The notes beneath the pieces are model-generated. The model ran no database searches. It saw only the letters and a list, made by a program, of their open reading frames with translations, and had not been told where the DNA came from. 42,994 nt of DNA, from contig NZ_BMMK01000043.1 of NCBI RefSeq assembly GCF_014645795.1, positions 1 through 42,994 on the forward strand, read 5' to 3'. Made by a program: the position numbers and the translations under genes. The DNA comes from Longimycelium tulufanense (GTDB taxonomy: Bacteria; Actinomycetota; Actinomycetes; Mycobacteriales; Pseudonocardiaceae). Positions within the stretch are counted from its first letter, which is position 1. Each line of letters begins with the position of its first letter. This document shows positions 8,258-14,787 of this stretch, piece after piece.

Positions 8258-8860
8258 TCAGCGGTCGTCGTCATCGTGCGGGTAGTCCCTCGCCTTCGTC
8301 ACCTCGACGTCGAACAGGTGCGGATTCCCGGACAGCACCGCAACCATGGCCGCGCGGGTGGAGACCCCGAGCTTGGCGAAGATTCGCCGCAGATGCGTGG
8401 ACACCGTGTAGAGGCTGATGTCCAGCACCGCCGCGATGGTTCGGTTCGTGTGACCGAGCCCGACGAGCCGGGCGATCTCCAGTTCCCGCGGGCTGAGCAG
8501 GGCGGCCAGCCGCTCCGGTGCCGGCTCCGGACGCAGCAGCAGGCATCGCACGCCCAACTCGATGCTGTCGAGCATGGGACGTTCCCGGTCGCTCCGCACC
8601 CCACCCAGCTCCACCACGCGGCGCACCAAGGCACGGATCAGGTGCCGAACCATGTCGTCGTCGGCGATGTCCGCCGGACGGTTGCGGCTACATGGTGGGC
8701 CGGGCGAGTTTGTCCCGGTGACGGGACGCGTGACATTTGCCGCACCGGCCAGGTGTGCCGGATGACGAGCCATCGACGCGACCGGGGTGACCACCGGCCT
8801 ACCGGGTGCGGTGTCCCCGTCGTCGGCCGGTGACATCCGGGCTGTTGCTCGATCCGCCAT
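8258..8860 (-). CDS. LuxR-type DNA-binding response regulator-like protein
   Basis: The C-terminus has a full LuxR/GerE helix-turn-helix: LSPRELEIARLVGLGHTN, then TIAAVLDISLYTVSTHL and RRIFAKLGV. The N-terminal 100 residues are short and match no receiver, GAF or PAS domain I know, so the input is not visible. Three ATGs are possible (8860, 8833, 8773). The first gives 200 residues and has a weak GGGGGCCGG upstream, and I use it without strong support. A target promoter cannot be named. Confidence 0.75.
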   Translation of the reverse strand: MADRATARMSPADDGDTAPGRPVVTPVASMARHPAHLAGAANVTRPVTGTNSPGPPCSRNRPADIADDDMVRHLIRALVRRVVELGGVRSDRERPMLDSIELGVRCLLLRPEPAPERLAALLSPRELEIARLVGLGHTNRTIAAVLDISLYTVSTHLRRIFAKLGVSTRAAMVAVLSGNPHLFDVEVTKARDYPHDDDDR

Positions 8861-9421
8861 TCCGGCCCCCAGACGCGTGTCCCTACCGATCCCCGAAGCC
8901 GGGCCGAGGGTCACCGCCCGGCAGGGAGAACGGAGAGGACGACGACACCGTAGACCAGCTCCGCTACAAGGAAAGAGAAAAATTGGGTGTAGCGCATCGC
9001 CAATCTGTGTGACAGGGGTGGCCGTGACAGGTTGCTGCCGGTCTTCCCGGTTACGGAACGCACCTAATGGTTTCCCGGCCACTCGGCCACTCCGGTGTCA
9101 GTGGCCCTTCAGGAACACCTCCGAAGCGAGATGTCGCTGAACCACGGTCGGCGCCAACCCTCGCCTATTCACCGGGACGCGACTTGTCCACAGTTCCCGA
9201 CCGCAACGTTGACCTGCGGATTTCCTGATCACTACGCTCGACCTGGCTCGCGAGACCCAGGGCGGGCGGCCGGGGCGTGCCCACCCACCGGCGCAGAGAG
9301 CGAGCGTCATCGCCCGGGCTCAGTCCGGCCGAGCTGGCGGGAACGGCTGCCCGGCAACAGGGCGGACGCCAGAGCTGCCGGGACAAGCCAGCCGTTTGTC
9401 GTCGGACGAGCACGATCCCGA
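8861..9421. other. 561-bp intergenic region, nothing convincing
   Basis: It lies between two minus-strand genes. Frames crossing it have no start with a ribosome site and no family likeness. A purine-rich, lower-GC stretch at about 8965-8995 could belong to a promoter. No repeat or RNA gene was recognised. Confidence 0.35.
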
Positions 9422-9838
9422 TTACTCGCACACCTTCCCGTCGTGATCACGGTCGAAGTACCAGTCGTACTCGGGATTGACGCCTTTGTAGTAGGGGCCG
9501 TAGCCGTTCGCCTTCGCTTCCTTACAGGTGCGGAACCGCGGATCCAACGCCCGTTCGGCGGCTGTTGGCGCTGGTTTCCGTTGTTCGGCCTCCGGCGTCG
9601 GGGGTGCGGGCGGTGGCGGCGGGGGAGGAGCGGGTGGTGGGGATTCGGGTTTCGTGATGGTGGTTGTCGTTGTGGTGGTCCCGGTGGTGGTCCCCGGGGC
9701 CACGGTCGTCGTGGTGGTGGATTCGACGTTGGGTCCGGCGGGGGCGGAGCCGTTCCCGCAGCCAGCAATGAGCATCAACAGAGCCAGACCCGTCATGACA
9801 CGGCCGCCGATGGCGGCGCGGGTTCTTCGACTGGACAA
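9422..9838 (-). CDS. Lipoprotein with C-terminal excalibur calcium-binding domain
   Basis: From TTG 9838 the product is 138 residues with a signal peptide and lipobox LIAGC (C27 would be lipidated). A long threonine run and a proline run act as a cell-wall spacer. The last 40 residues form an excalibur domain: C in RFRTCKEAKANGYGPYY, then YDWYFDRDHDGKVCE, whose DxDxDG loop resembles the EF-hand calcium site. The two cysteines would pair. GTG 9877 and ATG 9796 are alternative starts. Excalibur proteins are extracellular and often sit on nucleases, but no catalytic domain is present here. TTG was chosen because AAGGGAA lies about 10 nt upstream and the resulting signal peptide has a basic n-region. 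Confidence 0.8.
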   Translation of the reverse strand: MSSRRTRAAIGGRVMTGLALLMLIAGCGNGSAPAGPNVESTTTTTVAPGTTTGTTTTTTTITKPESPPPAPPPPPPPAPPTPEAEQRKPAPTAAERALDPRFRTCKEAKANGYGPYYKGVNPEYDWYFDRDHDGKVCE

Positions 9839-10006
9839 GGCGATGAGGTTCCCTTCCACGACCGGGTTCGGAAACATCCGGTTGAGCGATGGGCAAGATC
9901 ACACCGCAGTGTAGGCGCGCCCGGGCCACCAACCACCGCCCTGTCAAGGAAGTGGGGACATGGTCGGTGGGACGCACCCCCTGCTGCGGTTGGCAGTGTG
10001 GTCCAG

Positions 10007-10546
10007 TCAGGGAAGTACCGCCTGCGGTGGGAGCTGGAGGGCGGGAATGGGCACCCGGAGCCGCTCGGCCTCGCGGACCGCACCACTGGCCAACTCCACC
10101 GCGCGCCCGATGAGCTGCGAGTGGTCGCGCGATTCCGCGTGCTCGAGCGCGATGGCGATGTGCATGTCGGCGTCCTCGGGGTGGCCGTGCATCGCGGCCA
10201 GGACGGCGCGCAGGATCGTCCGGTCCGCCGGGGCGGCGCGGTCGACCGGCACCGGGCCGTTCTCGTCGGCCAGGTGGAGCTTCGCGGTGGCCGGATCCCC
10301 GTGCGCACTGACGATCCCGTTGAGCAGCCGGCCGGCGTACCGGACCAGGACGGCCAGCAGCAGGCACATGTCCTCCCGCGGGATGTGCCCGTCGGAGTCC
10401 CGCAGCCGCAGCAGGGCGCCCACCGCGGCGTCGAGATCGCCGCGCCGGGCCGCGGCCACCATGGCGGCGGCCACCCCCAGCACGGAACGACGGTGTGCCC
10501 TGTCGTGGTCCACAGCCGATGCATACCCCTTCGTCAGTGGGTTCAT
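10007..10546 (-). CDS. Uncharacterised helical protein
   Basis: The product is 179 residues from ATG 10546 (MNPLTKGYASAVDHD). It has alternating hydrophobic/charged helices (RRSVLGVAAAMVAAARRG, then MCLLLAVLVRYAGRLLNG) and no membrane segment or signal peptide. It looks like a cytosolic alpha-helical repeat protein, and I recognise no domain. Codon use is normal for the region. It diverges from the two-domain VOC gene, and the 153 bp between them must hold both promoters. Confidence 0.6.
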   Translation of the reverse strand: MNPLTKGYASAVDHDRAHRRSVLGVAAAMVAAARRGDLDAAVGALLRLRDSDGHIPREDMCLLLAVLVRYAGRLLNGIVSAHGDPATAKLHLADENGPVPVDRAAPADRTILRAVLAAMHGHPEDADMHIAIALEHAESRDHSQLIGRAVELASGAVREAERLRVPIPALQLPPQAVLP

Positions 10547-10699
10547 CGTGACAACGCGCCGCGTCTTACTGAGCCGGGTTACCTCAATCGGGTGCTGCTG
10601 GGGTTGGTGTGGTCTCAGCGTGGCCGTGTGGTGTCGGGCCATCCCGCTAGCGTCGCCGCGTCGATTGAGGACTCGAACCATTGATCAAGAGAGGCTGTC

Positions 10700-11470
10700 G
10701 TGGCGGATGTGACGAGCAGGTATCCGGTCGGTGCCCCGTGCTGGTTCGACATGACCGTGCCCAACCGGGCAACGGCCGTCGAGTTCTACGGCGCGGTGCT
10801 GAGCTGGGACGTCGACACCACCGAACACTACGGATTCTGCCGGGTTCGTGGGCGGGACGTGGCCGCCGTCGCCGAACCCTTCGAGGGGGAAGCACCACCG
10901 GCGCAGTCGAACTGGGTGGTCTACCTGGCGACCGACGACTGCGCCGGCACGTTACGGAAGGTCGAGGAGCACGGTGGGCGGGTGATACGGGAGCAACTGG
11001 CCGACAACTGGGGCACGATGGCGATCGTCGAGGACCCCACGGGCGGGATCTTCTCGCTGTGGCAGGCAGGTGAACACCTGGGTTCCGGGGCGTTCAACGA
11101 GCCGGGGGCACCCTGCTGGAACGAGATCGCGACCCGGGACGTCGCACGCGCCGTCGACTTCTTCACCAAGGTCTTCGGTTACGAGGCCGAGGCACTCCCC
11201 GACGGACCGTTCGACTACACGGTCCTCAAGGCCAACGGCGAGCCCGTTGCGGGTGTCTACGGTGGCCAGGGCCGGGTCAGCTCCGGTCACGGGGCCTGGC
11301 TCACCTACTTCGCCACGAACGACACCGATGCCGCCTCCCACACCGCGGTGGGGAACGGCGGCCGGGTGCTCGGGGAGCCGGAAGACACCCCGTTCGGACG
11401 GCTCGCCATCCTCGCCGACCCGTTCGGTGCGCACTTCGCCGTGATCAAGCTGCCTACCGGCCAGGCGTAA
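10700..11470 (+). CDS. VOC family protein with two glyoxalase domains
   Basis: The protein has 256 residues and a GTG start 7 nt after AGAGAGG. Two consecutive modules are visible. Residues 10-125 run from GAPCWFDMTVPNRATAVEFY to DPTGGIFSLWQ. Residues 135-252 run from GAPCWNEIATRDVARAVDFF to ADPFGAHFAVIK. The duplicated GAPCW entrance motif and the order match the actinomycete 27-kDa antigen CFP30B type. The usual metal ligands are only partly conserved, so a binding or antibiotic-sequestering role is as likely as catalysis. It ends at a terminator shared with the frameshifted P450. Confidence 0.85.
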   Translation: MADVTSRYPVGAPCWFDMTVPNRATAVEFYGAVLSWDVDTTEHYGFCRVRGRDVAAVAEPFEGEAPPAQSNWVVYLATDDCAGTLRKVEEHGGRVIREQLADNWGTMAIVEDPTGGIFSLWQAGEHLGSGAFNEPGAPCWNEIATRDVARAVDFFTKVFGYEAEALPDGPFDYTVLKANGEPVAGVYGGQGRVSSGHGAWLTYFATNDTDAASHTAVGNGGRVLGEPEDTPFGRLAILADPFGAHFAVIKLPTGQA

Positions 11471-11572
11471 CGGCGGAGCGTGGCGGCTCCGGCCCAAGCG
11501 GCGAACGGCCCGTCACCCCGGGGAAGCGGTGTCCCGTGGTTGGCCGGGAAACCGCTTGGCGCGCCCAGAGTT

Positions 11573-11613
11573 CGTCCGTCACCGCCCGAAACCAGTCCGG
11601 GCGGTGACGGACG
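11573..11613. terminator. Bidirectional hairpin terminator
   Basis: A perfect 16-bp stem (11573-11588 with 11598-11613) closes a 9-nt loop between the VOC stop (plus) and the 3' end of the biosynthetic operon (minus). It marks the downstream end of the terpenoid operon. Confidence 0.85.
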
Positions 11614-11649
11614 ACGTGCCTCCGGCGGCAATTGCCCCCGGTGCGGTCG

Positions 11650-12851
11650 TTACCAGCGAACCGGGATCTCGCGGAAGCCGATCGCCACGCCGTAGGTGGT
11701 CTGCCGCAGGTCCTCGACCGGGATCGCGAGCTCGAGCTTGGGGAAGCGGCGGAGAAGACCGTCGATCGCCGCCCGCAGGGTGTGCCGGGCGAGGGCGTCG
11801 GCGAGGCACCGATGCGGGCCGTGGCCGAACGCCAGATGCGGGTTGTGCGTCCGGCGCACGTCGAAAGTCTCCGGTTCGGGGAAGTGCTGCGGGCACATGC
11901 TCGCCGCGTGCGTGGACACCAGGACCAGGCTCCCGGCCGGGATCCGGACCCCACCCACCTCGGTGTCGACCTTGGCGAACCGCATCGGGCTCCCCACCGA
12001 GGTTACCGGCGGGTAGAACCGCAGGATCTCCTCCACCGCGGTCGGGACCAGCGTGGGCTCCTCCCGGAGAACCGCGAGCTGCTCGGGGTTCCGGAGCAGC
12101 GCGACGGCGCCGAAACCCAGCTGCACGCTGGTCGTCCCGTGCCCGGCGCCCAGCACCCGTGCGGCCAGGTCGAGCACGGTGTCGGTGTCCACACCCGACC
12201 CGCCGCGGCCGGCCGTGAGCTCGGTGAGCAGGTCAGGACCCGGCTCGGCCAGCTTGCGCTGCAGCTCCTGGCGCAGGTCGCGCAGCATCTCCTGCCACAC
12301 CCGGACCCCGCGTTCCAAGAAGCCGCGGACGAAGCACCGGGTGGCCTCCTCGGTGGCCGCGGCGAACCGGTCCGCGGCCGCCGGTGCAAGGCCCAGCAAC
12401 GCGCAGCTCACCCGCACCGGCAGCGGGTGGGCCAGGTGCTCGCACAGGTCAACGGGCAGTGGCTGGTCGGCCACCCGGTCCAGGAGCTGGTCGACGATCC
12501 GCTCCAGGGTGGGGGTGAGCACGGCCACCCGGTCGGCGGCGAAGGCCGGCACGAACAACGCCCGCAGCCGGGCGTGCTCGGGACCGTCGAGCACGCTCAG
12601 GCCACCGGCCGCGGCGAAGATCGGCGGCAGGCCCAGCGCGCCGAGGTCCACTCGCGCAGCGGGGAGACACCGAACCGCGGGTCGGACAGCACCTGCCGGA
12701 CCTCGGCGTACCCGGTGACCAGCCAGGCCGTGCGTTGCCCCATCGGCACCTCGACGACCGGCTGCTGGTCGGCCAGCCAGGCCAGCGTCGGCACCGGGTC
12801 CATCCCGTACGGGCGCGCCGTCAACAACGTCCGCGCATCCTGCTCGATCAT
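11650..12851 (-). pseudogene. Cytochrome P450 interrupted by one frameshift
   Basis: The N-terminal part starts at ATG 12851 (MIEQDARTLL) and runs through MGQRTAWLVTGYAEVRQVL and SDPRFGVSPLR. The frame then fails at about 12655. In a second frame the sequence goes on as VDLGALGLPPIFAAAGG and through all core motifs to the stop at 11650. Those motifs are the I-helix AGHGTTS, the K-helix EEILR and the heme loop AFGHGPHRCLA, whose cysteine is the axial ligand. A one-base change near 12655 would restore a normal protein of about 400 residues. Core motifs are intact, so the loss is recent or is a sequence error. It is the last gene of the operon, 36 bp after the intact P450. Confidence 0.8.
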
Positions 12852-12887
12852 CCCGCGCCCCCGTCCCGCCCCTGTCGCGTCTGGCCC

Positions 12888-14114
12888 TCACCAGGAGACC
12901 GGCAGCTCCCGCACGCTCATCCCGATCAACCCACCGTGCCAGCGGAGATCGTCCAGCCCGACCGCCGGGCGCAGTCCGGGCAGCCGGCCGGCGAGGGCAC
13001 GGTACGCCTCCTGGAGGTCCACCCGGGAGTGGTGCGCGCCGAGGCAGTGGTGCGGGCCGTGGCCGAAGCCGAGATGGGGACGGGCGTCGCGGGTCACGTC
13101 GAACCGTTCCGGGTCGGTGAAGACCGCGGGATCGCGGCCGGCCGCGGCGATCGGGGCGAGCACGGCCTCGCCGGCGGCGATCCGCACCCCGGACAGCTCC
13201 ACCTCCCTGGTGGCCAACCGGAGCAGGCCGTTGTCGCTCGGCGGCGCGTACCGCAGGACCTCCTCCACCACCCCGGCCACGACGGCGTCCGGGTCGGCCG
13301 TGAGCAGCGCCCACTGGTCGGGGTGGCGCAGCAGCGCGAGCATGCCGCGCACCAGGCTGTTGACCGTCGTGTCGTGCCCGTTGAGCAGGAGCCCGAAGCT
13401 CAGGGTGAGCAGCTCGCCCTCGCTCAGCAGGTCGTCGACATCCCGCGCGGCGATCATCTGGTCCAGCAGGTCGTGCGGGCGCTCGGGCCGCTCCGCACGC
13501 CGAGCCGCGACAAGGTCGGCGATGTAGCTTCGCGCGGCGGCCAACGCGGCGCCGACCTCCTGCGGTGGATAGGCGCCGATCGAGACGATCTTCCGGGCCC
13601 AGTCGCGGAAGAGCTCCCGGTCAGCCGGCGGCACGCCGAGTAGTTCGCAGATTCCCCGGAGCGGCAACGGGATCGCGATCGCCTCCACCAGGTCGGCCGG
13701 CGACCCACCGGCCACCATGGCATCGACGAGTTCCTCGGCGATCGCACGGGACCGCGGCCGCCAAGCCTCGGCGGCGCGCACGCCGAACACGCCACGCACG
13801 ATGCGGCGGAGCCGCGTGTGGTCCGGCGGATCCAGGTTGAGCAGCCCGGTGGGATCGTCGGAGATGTCCGGGCCCGGCGCCATGCGGGGTGTGCCCGGGA
13901 CGGTGAGTGCCCTGCGGCTGAATACCGGGTCGGCGTACACGCGGACCGCGTCCGCGTGCCGGAGCACCAGCCAGGCGGTGTCCCCGCTGGGGAGGCGGAC
14001 CCGGGACACCGGGGAGCTGGCGCGCAGTTCCGCGTACCGCGGGGTCACGTCACCGTGCTTTCCGGGCGGGAACGGGAACCTCGGTGGGTCCGGCTCGTCA
14101 GGCGGCTCGCTCAT
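12888..14114 (-). CDS. Cytochrome P450 (bacterial class I type)
   Basis: The protein has 408 residues from ATG 14114, which overlaps the end of the terpene cyclase gene by 17 bp, so translation is probably coupled. The C-helix region LLNLDPPDHTRLRR, the I-helix LLNGHDTT (245-250), ExxR at E285/R288 and the heme loop GFGHGPHHCLGA with C357 are all present. N245 replaces the alanine usual before the conserved glycine. There is no membrane anchor, and electrons would come from a separate ferredoxin and reductase, neither of which is encoded nearby. Position in the operon suggests it oxidises the cyclised prenyl product. Confidence 0.92.
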   Translation of the reverse strand: MSEPPDEPDPPRFPFPPGKHGDVTPRYAELRASSPVSRVRLPSGDTAWLVLRHADAVRVYADPVFSRRALTVPGTPRMAPGPDISDDPTGLLNLDPPDHTRLRRIVRGVFGVRAAEAWRPRSRAIAEELVDAMVAGGSPADLVEAIAIPLPLRGICELLGVPPADRELFRDWARKIVSIGAYPPQEVGAALAAARSYIADLVAARRAERPERPHDLLDQMIAARDVDDLLSEGELLTLSFGLLLNGHDTTVNSLVRGMLALLRHPDQWALLTADPDAVVAGVVEEVLRYAPPSDNGLLRLATREVELSGVRIAAGEAVLAPIAAAGRDPAVFTDPERFDVTRDARPHLGFGHGPHHCLGAHHSRVDLQEAYRALAGRLPGLRPAVGLDDLRWHGGLIGMSVRELPVSW

Positions 14115-14787
14115 GGGTTTCCTCGTCTCGGCCGGGCTTCCCGGTCGCCTGCCGACGCGCACGGAGCACAGCGATCAGGTAGATCACGTCATACACGAGG
14201 ATCGTGACGAAGAGGAAGGGCAACAGAACCGAGTCCTCGTACGAGGGTTTCGGTGGATGAAGCGCGAAAGCCAAGGAGGCCATTCCCGTGCCCATCATCT
14301 TGCACAGCGCGATGGACGCCGACTGGCCGCGCAGCGAGCCGCGCGCGTGGAGCATCATGAGGAACGCGCCGGACATCAGAAGGTTCTGGCCAAAGGCCGC
14401 ACGTGCGCCGAAAGGGTCGTCGAACTCGTCGCTGACGAGCATCACGGTCGCGCAAGCGGTCGCTAGGCCGAGTGCGAACATTCCGTAGAAGACCGAAGCC
14501 CGCAGGCGCGGGAACTCCCGCCGTCCGTAGGTCAGTGCCTGCACGACGATCACGACGTCGAAGGTGAACCAGAGCAGGTTGCTGGCGAAGTTCAACTTGT
14601 TCAGTCCCGGGTCGTCGTGCGCCGGCGGCCGAACGAAGGTGTAGACGAACTCCCAGGAGATGTTGGCCCACAAGGCGACGAGGGGGATGCCGTAGGTGCG
14701 GTCACGGTGTCCCTGCCGGATCGCCAGCAGGTACGTGGCGGTCCAGAACAGGCCGCCCAGGGTCTGCAGCGTGGCGTACACCGTCAC
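14098..14787 (-). CDS. Integral-membrane terpene cyclase (Pyr4/PaxB/DmtA1-like)
   Basis: The protein has 229 residues and seven hydrophobic segments, the size and topology of fungal meroterpenoid cyclases such as Pyr4 and of the bacterial drimentine cyclase DmtA1. The motif DRTYGIPLVALWANISWEF (29-47) matches their second-helix signature. E46 corresponds to the acid known to be essential in Pyr4 (E63), and D200 in VTILVYDVIYL lies where the second acid (D218) is expected. FGQNLLMSGAFLMML and RGQS-IALCKMMGT also fit. Such enzymes protonate a polyprenyl chain to start ring formation in the membrane. The GTG start forms GTGA with the upstream stop, and the gene's end overlaps the P450 start. Family is confident, but the substrate is inferred. 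Confidence 0.85.
   Translation of the reverse strand: MTVYATLQTLGGLFWTATYLLAIRQGHRDRTYGIPLVALWANISWEFVYTFVRPPAHDDPGLNKLNFASNLLWFTFDVVIVVQALTYGRREFPRLRASVFYGMFALGLATACATVMLVSDEFDDPFGARAAFGQNLLMSGAFLMMLHARGSLRGQSASIALCKMMGTGMASLAFALHPPKPSYEDSVLLPFLFVTILVYDVIYLIAVLRARRQATGKPGRDEETHERAA

Noticed and set aside
9640-9740. Low-complexity GTGGT-type tract as a possible CRISPR or tandem repeat array
   Set aside because: It encodes the Thr-rich spacer of the lipoprotein on the minus strand, has irregular units and no spacers.
9095-10684. A 529-residue plus-strand frame
   Set aside because: It is open only because of high GC. It runs antisense to the lipoprotein and to the helical protein and has Arg/Gly/Pro-rich noise composition.
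11632-13527. Long plus-strand frame across the P450 pair
   Set aside because: It is antisense to clear heme-loop and I-helix motifs of two P450s on the minus strand.
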